This document shows, piece after piece, positions 1-6,438 of a DNA stretch of 6,701 bases. Source of the stretch: a bacterium (GTDB taxonomy: Bacteria > Zhuqueibacterota > Zhuqueibacteria > Thermofontimicrobiales > Thermofontimicrobiaceae). The stretch covers positions 1 to 6,701 of the forward strand of contig JALOPY010000149.1 of assembly GCA_025453735.1 (NCBI GenBank), read 5' to 3'. Below the pieces are notes generated by a model. The model ran no database searches. It was not told the origin of the DNA and saw only the letters and a list, made by a program, of their open reading frames with translations. The translations under genes and the position numbers were made by a program. Every line of letters starts with the position of its first letter. Position 1 is the stretch's first letter.

Positions 1-2
1 TG

Positions 3-320
3 ATACGCCAACAATTTGACGAGGATGGGGAGGGCGATCAGGAGGACGCGGCAACCGAAGAGGCAAGACTGATACTCATGCCGGAAACGGTTGAACAAAG
101 CGAAGTACCCATTGAGATAAAGCCTGAAGATTTAAAGCCAGCATCATCGGAAGCAAGCAAACCAGTTCCGCGGCAAGTCGTAGAAACCATTTCCAAACCA
201 AAAGAGCCGCCGCCGCCGCGGGAACCTTCTTCGGTAAAAAACAATATCCTGGTTGTCAGTGTCGATGATGACTGCAAAGATGAGCTGATGGACATCCTGA
301 CCAACGAAAAGATGAGCTGA
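3..320 (+). CDS. 5' part of a frameshifted GTPase-like protein gene (left end outside window)
   Basis: The frame is open from the left edge, so the gene begins outside the window. The ATG at 78 is an unlikely start because it has no well-placed ribosome binding site and the acidic coding stretch (many Asp/Glu) continues in frame upstream of it. The visible part is a low-complexity linker: acidic first, then Pro/Lys/Glu-rich with a PPPP run near 210-220, typical of a tether between two domains. A beta-strand-like segment (NNILVV) follows and begins a folded domain. The frame ends at TGA 318-320 inside the second copy of a 32-bp tandem duplication. If one copy is removed, it joins the 320-811 frame directly to give one continuous protein. 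The N-terminal domain is not visible; by analogy with related clusters it might be a signalling domain, but nothing here shows that. Confidence 0.7.
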   Translation: MRQQFDEDGEGDQEDAATEEARLILMPETVEQSEVPIEIKPEDLKPASSEASKPVPRQVVETISKPKEPPPPREPSSVKNNILVVSVDDDCKDELMDILTNEKMS

Positions 321-339
321 TGGACATCCTGACCAACGA
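276..339 (+). repeat. exact 32-bp tandem duplication causing a frameshift
   Basis: Bases 276-307 and 308-339 are identical over all 32 positions and directly adjacent; identity stops at both outer edges (275 versus 307, and 308 versus 340). Because 32 is not a multiple of three, the duplication moves the reading frame. The first copy encodes KDELMDILTN in the upstream frame, and the second copy contains the stop of that frame (TGA 318-320) and the ATG (320-322) of the next one. Perfect identity suggests a recent slippage event, or a sequencing/assembly error. Confidence 0.95.
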
Positions 340-811
340 TAAATTTGAAACAAAGGAAATCACCGAGCTGGGAGGATTACAAATCAATTTTGGCAAGGTT
401 AGTTTTGAAGAATTTTCTCAATTCAATGCGATTTCCATTTCAGTCGATAAGCAATTTGCTCCATTTTTAGCTTCGATAAAACCGAGGACCTCCGGGCTGA
501 TTTTTGCATTTGATTGTTCGCAAAAAAACACCTGGGAATACACGAACTATTTAATCCATTCAATGTGGGAGAAATTTCAACTCCCCTATGTGATCGCTGT
601 AATGAATTTCAACGAATTTACCACTATCTCATTGGATGTGATTCGTTACCAGTTGAATATCGCAGAAGAGATTCCAGTGATGGAGTGGGATCCTGTTGAT
701 AAGACCTCAGTTCGAGAACTATTAAAAATCATTACCCGATCGAGCCAAAAGCCGAAGCCGAGAAAAACCTCAGGGATACTGGACGCAGTGGTAGAAAAGG
801 TTATGGCATAG
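320..811 (+). CDS. 3' part of the frameshifted gene: COG2229-like small-GTPase fold without nucleotide-binding motifs
   Basis: This 163-residue frame carries most of a domain resembling the small GTPases of COG2229, which often sit beside DUF4388 and roadblock/MglB-type genes. Resemblances, numbered from the ATG at 320: NFGKVSF at 23-29 matches the family's 'DFGRIxL' strand, GLIFAFDCS at 59-67 matches the strand after switch II, PYVIAVMNFNEF at 89-100 occupies the G4 (NKxD) place, and a C-terminal 'DKTSVRELLKII' (127-138) matches the final helix. The nucleotide-binding motifs are gone: the P-loop site, encoded in the preceding frame, reads VSVDDDCKDEL; the G3 region has no DxxG or GTPGQ; and G4 lacks NKxD. 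It is probably a pseudo-GTPase that works by protein binding. The ATG at 320 is created by the duplication and overlaps the preceding stop as TGATG, so it may be reached only by reinitiation. The assignment rests on motif layout, not on a search. Confidence 0.7.
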   Translation: MDILTNDKFETKEITELGGLQINFGKVSFEEFSQFNAISISVDKQFAPFLASIKPRTSGLIFAFDCSQKNTWEYTNYLIHSMWEKFQLPYVIAVMNFNEFTTISLDVIRYQLNIAEEIPVMEWDPVDKTSVRELLKIITRSSQKPKPRKTSGILDAVVEKVMA

Positions 812-924
812 CTGCACCATTTCGCGAAGATTAGTGATAAAATTCAAAGCTTAAAGGAATTCTCTATAGGGATTGGGGAGCGATTTATTTTCAGTGGGCG
901 GAAGTGTAGGAGATAAAAGTATCT

Positions 925-2124
925 ATGAAAAAAATTGTATTTGTGGATAATGACACAAGCTATATTGTTCCATTAAAAACTGAATTCGAAAGAGCCGGAT
1001 TTGAGGTGAATTGCTGGGACGATGCTCAGAAGGCGCTTGACGCAATCAGCAACCAGCAGGTCGATCTGCTGATTTGTGAAGTTGAATTGCCCCAGATGGA
1101 TGGTCACAAATTTTTCAAAAAAATTCGTTCCATTGATGCGTTCAAAACGACGCCATTCATATTTCTCAGCAGTCAAAAACGTGTGGATGATCGCATTAAA
1201 AGCATGGAATTGGGCGTTGATGATTACATTATCAAACCATTTTCTATCGAGGAAATAGTTGCCAGAATCAAAGCGCTTTTCAAAGAGATAACGCTGCAAA
1301 ATGATACCAACCATCAGCCTGATAAGGGATTTTCTGGAAATTTAACAGAAATGAACCTGGTGGATTTAATCCAGACATTGGAGCTTGGAAAAAAATCAGC
1401 CTTGTTAAAACTAAAACACGACTCCGCCAGCGGATTGGTTTATATAAAAAATGGTGAAGTGATCGATGCCTCGCTGGAATCGCTGCCACCAGAACAGGCA
1501 TTGATGAGAATGTTTACCTGGACGATTGGCAATTTTTATGTGGAGATGACGCCGATCGATCGTGAGCGGAATATCAACATGGCAAACAAAGAGCTAATCA
1601 CCGTCGGACTGCGGCGAATCAACCAATGGGAGCAGATCAAAGATGGTTTGCCGCCACTGAACACGGTCGTTATCAAAACGGATCTGAACAATTCAGCGAA
1701 CCTTTCCGACGATGAGAAACAATTGATTGTTACAATGGATGAAAAAAATTTGATTTATGAGCTGGTTCAAAAATGTCAATGTGACGATCTTAAAGCATTA
1801 GAATTGATAAAAGGTTTATTAAATAAGGGATATTTAAAGGCAACTGATGAAAATTTTTCTTCTTATACCGATAACTACTTAGCCCACCTCAAGGAGGTAG
1901 CATCACGATCTCGAACCACATCGGAGCGGGCAGTTTCAATCATGTCAAGCTATTTTAAATCATCATCGGACGAAGAATCCTCGACTGATATTTCTAATGA
2001 TGAGAAAAAAGTACTTCTCGACCGTCGCCGCTATAGCAGACGACTGCACGATCGTTTACGAGATAATAATCATATCCACTTGACAAAAGCGGAATTGCTG
2101 TTGATTCGAGAACGGTTGTCGTAG
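925..2124 (+). CDS. receiver-DUF4388 (PATAN) response-regulator-like protein with Glu at the phospho-acceptor site
   Basis: The 399-residue cytoplasmic protein starts at ATG 925, with AGGAG 12 nt upstream (908-912). Residues 1-121 form a CheY-like receiver: MKKIVFVDND, the 'DLLICEVELPQMDG' block, the conserved Ser82 (CheY Thr87 place) and Lys104-Pro-Phe. The phospho-acceptor Asp is replaced by Glu52 (codon GAA 1078-1080), and the second acidic-pocket residue is Asn9, so normal phosphorylation is doubtful. Residues about 135-208 match DUF4388/PATAN (FSGNLTEMNLVDLIQTLELG, then GLVYIKNGEVIDA), a domain of gliding, pilus and two-component proteins thought to mediate protein contacts. Residues about 260-306 look like the winged-helix segment that often follows DUF4388. 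The tail (307-399) is Ser/Asp/Glu-rich and then strongly basic (DRRRYSRRLHDRLR, 366-379). It lies between two GTPase-like genes, which suggests one signalling module. Domain calls are strong; the output is unknown. Confidence 0.9.
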   Translation: MKKIVFVDNDTSYIVPLKTEFERAGFEVNCWDDAQKALDAISNQQVDLLICEVELPQMDGHKFFKKIRSIDAFKTTPFIFLSSQKRVDDRIKSMELGVDDYIIKPFSIEEIVARIKALFKEITLQNDTNHQPDKGFSGNLTEMNLVDLIQTLELGKKSALLKLKHDSASGLVYIKNGEVIDASLESLPPEQALMRMFTWTIGNFYVEMTPIDRERNINMANKELITVGLRRINQWEQIKDGLPPLNTVVIKTDLNNSANLSDDEKQLIVTMDEKNLIYELVQKCQCDDLKALELIKGLLNKGYLKATDENFSSYTDNYLAHLKEVASRSRTTSERAVSIMSSYFKSSSDEESSTDISNDEKKVLLDRRRYSRRLHDRLRDNNHIHLTKAELLLIRERLS

Positions 2125-2172
2125 TCAATGAGGAAGAGGGGCATCTCGTGAATTTAAACCAGGGTGATAAGG

Positions 2173-2180
2173 GGAGGTGA
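2173..2180 (+). promoter_or_regulatory. strong Shine-Dalgarno sequence fixing a TTG start
   Basis: GGAGGTGA is an eight-base complement to the usual 3' tail of 16S rRNA. It ends five bases before the TTG at 2186. The alternative GTG at 2177 lies inside this site and so could not be served by it, and in-frame stops at 2165-2170 exclude any start further upstream. Confidence 0.75.
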
Positions 2181-2185
2181 CGACG

Positions 2186-2674
2186 TTGAGGATTGGGGAA
2201 GTTGCAATTATTAGCCATAAAGCTAGCGAGCCTGAGGATTTCATTAAATCCGTTTGTGGCTCCATCGAGATCAAAAATAAAACAGTAAGTTTTGGTTGCC
2301 TGGAAATCGATGAACAATTAGCGCTTCATTTATACGGGATGAACATCGAAAATCAGAATCGATCTTTCTTCTGGGATATTGTTTCAAGAAAAATGCTCGG
2401 CTACATCCTCATTTTTGATTGGGATGATCAAAAAATGCTTGATGCGATAAAACCCATAGCCGATAATTTTTCCCAAAGCTGTGAAGCGCCAATAGTTATT
2501 GTTGCCAACATCAAAGATCAAACAAATCCTCCTGTCCCTGATGAATTTTATAAACCGGAAGGCATCCTGCTTTCAACAAACTCTATTTTCACTTTCGGAC
2601 AAATTGATGATCCTGAATGCGCACGGAGAATTTTAATCCTGCTTGTCAACATGCTGATCGTGAAAATGCCGTAG
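2186..2674 (+). CDS. second GTPase-like (COG2229-type) protein lacking P-loop and G3 motifs
   Basis: A 162-residue cytoplasmic protein with a TTG start chosen because GGAGGTGA sits five bases upstream. The layout follows COG2229 GTPases: a first strand (GEVAIIS, 4-10), a strand VSFGCLEID (34-42, compare 'MDFGRIxLD'), LALHLYGMNIENQ (45-57, compare 'LHLFGTPGQ'), FFWDIVSRKMLGYILIFDW (61-79, very like the family's 'FMWDILSRGALGxIxLVD'), and IVIVANIKD (103-111) at the G4 position. The P-loop place reads SHKASEPEDF with no GxxxxGK[ST]; G3 lost its catalytic TPGQ; G4 keeps only a displaced K-D pair. It is therefore probably not a GTPase but a binding partner or scaffold. It lies 61 bp after the DUF4388 gene and is likely co-transcribed. 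It and the split gene upstream appear to be distant paralogues. The fold assignment is by eye; lack of GTP binding is an inference. Confidence 0.75.
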   Translation: MRIGEVAIISHKASEPEDFIKSVCGSIEIKNKTVSFGCLEIDEQLALHLYGMNIENQNRSFFWDIVSRKMLGYILIFDWDDQKMLDAIKPIADNFSQSCEAPIVIVANIKDQTNPPVPDEFYKPEGILLSTNSIFTFGQIDDPECARRILILLVNMLIVKMP

Positions 2675-2762
2675 TGAAAATTAAATACTCTGACCTAACT
2701 TTCAATTCAATACTTGTAGTTACTAAATTTTGTGTTTTCTTGCACGTCAGGAGCTGATTAAA

Positions 2763-3158
2763 ATGGCGGTAGAGTCTTTGATCGGATTTAGATTAAGCGA
2801 GCGTTTGGAAGTTTTTTTTCAGATATTTCGAGGAAATAAGGTTAGTCCGATAATTGATAAATTAGATAACCATGCTGTCAGCGCGCTCCAAAATTTTATT
2901 TGGGAAAAAACAGTAGAATTTGGGATCATTTGCCGCGGCAAGAAATTTGACCGCAAAGAAATTACCCGAAAAATGACACCGACCGCAAATTACCAGCGGC
3001 AACAGGGCTGCAATGAACGAGCCTATTATTGCAAAGGAACCTATTGCATTCAAATCAATCCCAATTGCGCACGAAAAAAAATAAAAGAACATGTCGATAT
3101 CATGGCTGAAACCATGCAAGAATATTTTCGAATTGCAAAACAACGAGAGATTGTTTAA
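2763..3158 (+). CDS. unknown 131-residue protein with a four-cysteine cluster
   Basis: I do not recognise the family. The start is ATG 2763, served by AGGAG (2749-2753) nine bases upstream; an in-frame TTG at 2730 would add 11 residues but has no ribosome binding site. The protein has no signal peptide or membrane segment and is rich in Lys/Arg. Residues 1-56 look alpha-helical. The centre holds a cluster Cys83-x6-Cys90-x4-Cys95-x6-Cys102, with an extra Cys57, followed by a helix (103-131, KKIKEHVDIMAETMQEYFRI). Four closely spaced Cys could bind Zn or an Fe-S cluster, or form disulfides under oxidising conditions; this is inference. It is the last gene before the terminator at 3179, and lies 88 bp after the GTPase-like gene, so it may belong to the same transcript. 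The gene looks real because of its ribosome binding site, its length and the terminator just behind it. Confidence 0.7.
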   Translation: MAVESLIGFRLSERLEVFFQIFRGNKVSPIIDKLDNHAVSALQNFIWEKTVEFGIICRGKKFDRKEITRKMTPTANYQRQQGCNERAYYCKGTYCIQINPNCARKKIKEHVDIMAETMQEYFRIAKQREIV

Positions 3159-3178
3159 CTTATTAGAGCATAGCTTCT

Positions 3179-3219
3179 AAAACAGCATAGCTTCGCAAAT
3201 CGAAGTTGCGCTGTTTTTT
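3179..3219 (+). terminator. rho-independent terminator after the signalling cluster
   Basis: AAAACAGC (3179-3186) pairs with GCTGTTTT (3210-3217), and TTCG (3192-3195) with CGAA (3201-3204), closing a five-base loop. The five bases between the two helices are joined by two Watson-Crick and two G-U pairs with one mismatch. A T6 run covers 3214-3219. The hairpin begins 20 bases after the stop of the Cys-rich gene. An 11-bp direct repeat, AGCATAGCTTC, occurs at 3167-3177 and again in the 5' arm at 3184-3194. Confidence 0.85.
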
Positions 3220-3221
3220 GC

Positions 3222-3249
3222 CTGTCCGCCATTTTTTTTAGGCGGAGAG
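3222..3249. repeat. short inverted repeat with T-rich loop
   Basis: TCCGCC (3225-3230) and GGCGGA (3241-3246) form a perfect six-base stem around a ten-base loop of A, eight T and A. Two more pairs beyond one mismatch extend the stem to 3222 and 3249. There is no T-run after the stem, so it is not a second classical terminator; it may be a dispersed palindromic element. Confidence 0.6.
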
Positions 3250-3286
3250 CTTTAATTAATGCAGTAATTCCCTGACAATGAGAAGC

Positions 3287-3375
3287 GGAGGAAGCAGAGT
3301 TTAAACGGAGTTTTAGAACCGCCAAATAAAAGCTCCAAAAATTTTTCCGTGAAACTCTGTTAACTCTGCTACTCC
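3287..3375. repeat. imperfect palindromic element between the two gene clusters
   Basis: GGAG (3287-3290) and GCAGAGTT (3294-3301) pair with AACTCTGC (3362-3369) and CTCC (3372-3375). An alternative register pairs CAGAGTTT..ACGG (3295-3308) with CCGTGAAACTCTG (3347-3359) with one bulge. A further inner pairing, GGAG-TTTT (3307-3314) with AAAA-G-CTCC (3328-3336), is possible. The element has no coding potential and resembles the CAGAGTTTCACGGAG-type intergenic palindromes dispersed in some environmental genomes. That family assignment is from memory of the pattern and needs a copy count. Confidence 0.6.
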
Positions 3376-3444
3376 TTGTAAGGTCTTTTTGTAGTATTTT
3401 TTACATAAACTTTGAAATTCCGAGCCAATAACTTAATGATAATT

Positions 3445-4338
3445 ATGATAAGATACAAAATTGAATATTTAATAACCCGACTTGTCGGATTTTTTGCTAA
3501 GATTATCCCACAACGCCTGGCTTATGCTATTGGCAATCGAATTGGCGACCTGTTCTTTTATGTCATCCGAACGCGGAAAAAAGTCGCGCTCAATAATCTG
3601 ACTCAATGTTTTGGCGATGAAAAAAGCAAGCATGAACTAAACAGAATCCTGCTGCAAAATTACCGGCATTTCGGAAAGGTGCTGATGGAATTTGCCCGCA
3701 TCCCACTTTTAAAACGAGCAACAATTTTAGAACAAATTCCAATTAAAAACATTGAATATCTCAGGGATTTCTTGCGCCAGGATCGGGGGATGTTTGTCAT
3801 GTCCGGGCATTTCGGCAATTGGGAATATATGGCTGCCGCGGTCGCTAATGTCGGGCCGCAGCTTTATTGCATTTTTAAAGAGCAAAAAAATTTAGCTATT
3901 GATAACATCATAAAACAGTTTCGAATTAATGTCGGATTAGTTCCCTTCAAAGTGCGAGGTGAAGCCGCAAAAGGAATTTTGAAAGTGCTGCGAGAAAAAG
4001 GCTTTGTGCTTATTGTTAACGATCAGGACGCAGGCAGAAGGGGTGATATGATTGAATTCCTGGGAAGACCTGCATCAACAAATCGGGGCCCGGCTTTGAT
4101 TGCCATCAAACATCGAGTTCCAATCATTATGGCATTTGGCGTTCGTGAAAAAGATGGGCGGATTCGAGTTCATCTTGAAAAATTTCCTGACATTAATCAA
4201 TTTCCGAATGATGATGATGGAGTGAAACAATTCCTGGTCGAATATAACAAACTTTTAGAGAAATATATTCGGGACTATCCGGAGCAATGGTTCTGGATGC
4301 ATCGCCGCTGGAAAACACAGCAACCGAAATCTGAGTAA
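3445..4338 (+). CDS. LpxL/HtrB-family lipid A-type acyltransferase
   Basis: A 297-residue inner-membrane-associated acyltransferase of the lysophospholipid/lipid A late-acyltransferase family, which moves an acyl chain from acyl carrier protein to a lipid A precursor. Evidence, numbered from ATG 3445: an N-terminal hydrophobic/amphipathic segment (IEYLITRLVGFFAKIIPQRL, 6-25); the 'RKKVALNNLTQCFG' block (44-57); the catalytic H-x4-E motif in SGHFGNWE (His122, Glu127); VNDQDAGRRGDMIEFLGRPA, matching the family's 'DQD....FFG.PA' block; and the C-terminal PEQWFWMHRRWK signature. Length is near the usual 290-310. No ribosome binding site is clear; ATG 3436 or TTG 3412 would add 3 or 11 residues, and 3445 was chosen because MIRYKIEYLI aligns with typical family starts. 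It precedes the exporter by 44 bp, fitting a lipid A acylation and export operon. Which acyl position it modifies cannot be told, so no symbol is given. Confidence 0.9.
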   Translation: MIRYKIEYLITRLVGFFAKIIPQRLAYAIGNRIGDLFFYVIRTRKKVALNNLTQCFGDEKSKHELNRILLQNYRHFGKVLMEFARIPLLKRATILEQIPIKNIEYLRDFLRQDRGMFVMSGHFGNWEYMAAAVANVGPQLYCIFKEQKNLAIDNIIKQFRINVGLVPFKVRGEAAKGILKVLREKGFVLIVNDQDAGRRGDMIEFLGRPASTNRGPALIAIKHRVPIIMAFGVREKDGRIRVHLEKFPDINQFPNDDDGVKQFLVEYNKLLEKYIRDYPEQWFWMHRRWKTQQPKSE

Positions 4339-4382
4339 AAATAATTACGTTTGTTGTTCATCTATTTTTCGTTAAATCAAAA

Positions 4383-6299
4383 ATGAAGAATCTTCTGAAA
4401 CTGTACAAAATAATGTTGCGCCACTGGGGGTACATGGTGGTGGGCTTGATTTTCATGTTTGGTTACGCGGCGTTGAGTGGCGTTACGATCACGATGGTCA
4501 TCCCGTTGTTCGATTATGTTTTTGCGAAGCGTGATGTGACAACTATTTACAATAATCTGTCTCAATTTTCAGGTGCCTGGGGTCGTTTAATTGCCGAATT
4601 TAAAACTCAAATAACAAACTTCTTTTCTGCCTCAGCGTCCTGCAACTTCAAACCTGTGCTCGATGAAATAGAAAAAATCTTATCCCAAACCGATCCGTTA
4701 TTGTTGCTTTATGTGATTTGTGCCGCTATGGTTATCATAACACTGGTGAAAAATATCTCGTTTTATATCAATAGAATCATGTTCGCTAACCTGCGTGGCA
4801 GGACGATATTGTCCATAAGAAATCTCATGTTCGAAAAATATTTAAAACAATCCCTGGCATTTTTTAACGTTAATAAAGTTGGTGATTCCATTGTTCGGAT
4901 GGTTTCTGATGTGGATATTGTGAATGAGATGCTGATATTCCCATTGTTCGATGTGGTGCGGGATTTGATTTTATTAGCAGTTTATATAAGCATTGCCGTT
5001 TCAATAAATGCGAAGCTATTCCTTTATAGCTTGATTATTCTCCCAATTTTTTCATTGCTTCTTTCTTTATTAGGGAAAAAAGTGAAAAAATATTCCAGGC
5101 GAATTCAAATTAAATTTTCAGATATGTTCTCGAATATTGAAGAAGTGTTGAACAATATGAGAATTGTAAAGGCGTTCTCTCGGGAAGAACGGGAGCTGGA
5201 AAAATTTAAGCAAATCAATCGAAAGTATTTTGTTTTTTGGAGAAAGTCGGTTATCTATGCTGGCATCAATGTCCCCTTATCCGAATTAAGCGGCACGTTG
5301 ATCGGAGTCTTGATCATTATCCTCGGAGGAAGCCTGGTGCTTTCGCCTGACAGTGCATTTAAATTAGGAGCGTTTACCGCTTTTCTTCTTGCTATTTTTT
5401 CCATGCAACATCCCATCAAAGAACTGACCAAAGCGTACGCCAATATCAAGAAAGCCCAGGTTTCGCTTGATAGAATTTTTTATGTGCTAAATCAAAAATC
5501 GGAAATCAAAAACAGCGACAATCCCATTCCCAAAAAGACCTTTGATCACGCTATAATTTTAAAAGATGTCAGTTTTTCCTATAATAATAACGCAGAAGTA
5601 TTAAAAAATATTTCCCTGGAAATTAACAAAGGCGAAAAAGTCGCTTTTGTAGGAAGCAGCGGCTCGGGCAAGACAACGCTGGTCAATCTGCTGCCCCGAA
5701 TGTACGACATCATAACTGGAACAATTCTCATCGATAATACTAATATTAAAGAAATTGATTTAAAAGACCTGCGGATGCTGTTTGGAACCGTAACCCAGGA
5801 TTCGATTCTTTTCAGCGATACCATTGCCGATAATATTCGCTATGGCTCATTGCAGGAAATTTCGGATGAGCTGGTGCGAGAAGCTGCCCGCATCAGTTAT
5901 GCGGATGAATACATCGAGCAATTGCCGAACAAGTACGACGAAATGCTGCATCAAAAAGGGGCAAATCTTTCCGGTGGACAAAAACAGCGGTTATGTATTG
6001 CCCGCGCCATCATCAGCGATCCACCAATTCTAATTTTTGACGAAGCGACCAGCGCATTGGATACCGAGTCCGAAAAGAAAGTCCAGCAAGCCATTGATCA
6101 CGCCACACAAAATCGAACGGTCTTGGTTATCGCCCATCGCTTGTCAACAGTTCTCGCGGCAGACAAGATCGTGGTTCTGGATAAAGGGAAAATTGTCGGA
6201 GTCGGTAAACATGAAGAGCTACTCAAGAGCTGTCTGCGGTACCAGACATTGTACAATTTGCAGTTTGAAAACCATAAACCTAACGCAAGCCAAAAATAA
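4383..6299 (+). CDS. MsbA-like ABC exporter, permease fused to ATPase
   Basis: This 638-residue half-transporter probably dimerises in the inner membrane and flips a lipid A-type glycolipid or phospholipid using ATP. The permease has TM1 at about residues 16-47, TM2 about 105-125, TM3-TM4 about 183-230 and TM5-TM6 about 290-345. The nucleotide-binding domain is intact: Walker A GSSGSGKT (424-431, Lys430), Q-loop Gln472, signature LSGGQ (529-533), Walker B with Asp553 and catalytic Glu554, D-loop SALD, and H-loop His585. The loop between TM1 and TM2 (about 48-104, 57 residues, one Cys) is longer than in enterobacterial MsbA. ATG 4383 is the only sensible start, although no strong ribosome binding site precedes it. 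The acyltransferase just upstream supports a lipid A role over drug export, but homodimeric drug and peptide exporters share this architecture, so the substrate is inferred. Confidence 0.93.
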   Translation: MKNLLKLYKIMLRHWGYMVVGLIFMFGYAALSGVTITMVIPLFDYVFAKRDVTTIYNNLSQFSGAWGRLIAEFKTQITNFFSASASCNFKPVLDEIEKILSQTDPLLLLYVICAAMVIITLVKNISFYINRIMFANLRGRTILSIRNLMFEKYLKQSLAFFNVNKVGDSIVRMVSDVDIVNEMLIFPLFDVVRDLILLAVYISIAVSINAKLFLYSLIILPIFSLLLSLLGKKVKKYSRRIQIKFSDMFSNIEEVLNNMRIVKAFSREERELEKFKQINRKYFVFWRKSVIYAGINVPLSELSGTLIGVLIIILGGSLVLSPDSAFKLGAFTAFLLAIFSMQHPIKELTKAYANIKKAQVSLDRIFYVLNQKSEIKNSDNPIPKKTFDHAIILKDVSFSYNNNAEVLKNISLEINKGEKVAFVGSSGSGKTTLVNLLPRMYDIITGTILIDNTNIKEIDLKDLRMLFGTVTQDSILFSDTIADNIRYGSLQEISDELVREAARISYADEYIEQLPNKYDEMLHQKGANLSGGQKQRLCIARAIISDPPILIFDEATSALDTESEKKVQQAIDHATQNRTVLVIAHRLSTVLAADKIVVLDKGKIVGVGKHEELLKSCLRYQTLYNLQFENHKPNASQK

Positions 6300-6438
6300 A
6301 ATTTATTGTCTGTTCCAATCAATTTGAAGCTAAAAACAAAACCAATAGTTGATGATTCTTCTTTCCATCTCAGCTTTCACACTAATATTACAGATCAGAT
6401 CGTTGCTTCTTTGTTAAAAAAAACCTTCAATATATCGG

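Noticed and set aside
973..1314. Long minus-strand open frame opposite the receiver domain
   Set aside because: It lies wholly opposite a well-supported receiver domain coding region and has no recognisable domain or ribosome binding site.
1887..1898. Perfect AAGGAGGT Shine-Dalgarno-like sequence inside the receiver-DUF4388 gene
   Set aside because: No ATG, GTG or TTG follows at a usable distance, and it can be sequestered by the adjacent ACCTC. It is most likely a chance result of Lys-Glu-Val codons.
2148..2180. A ten-codon GTG-started leader frame ending in the ribosome binding site of the second GTPase-like gene
   Set aside because: It is too short and has no regulatory signature such as repeated codons or a conserved peptide; a chance frame is the simpler explanation.
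2701..2729. Possible weak promoter (TTCAAT, 17-base spacer, TAAATT) upstream of the Cys-rich gene
   Set aside because: It matches only three of six and four of six consensus bases in A/T-rich DNA, which is not enough to call.
3376..3411. Possible promoter for the acyltransferase operon (TTGTAA with an A/T-rich stretch downstream)
   Set aside because: No -10 box of acceptable quality lies at a 16-18 base spacing, so the operon's promoter remains unidentified.
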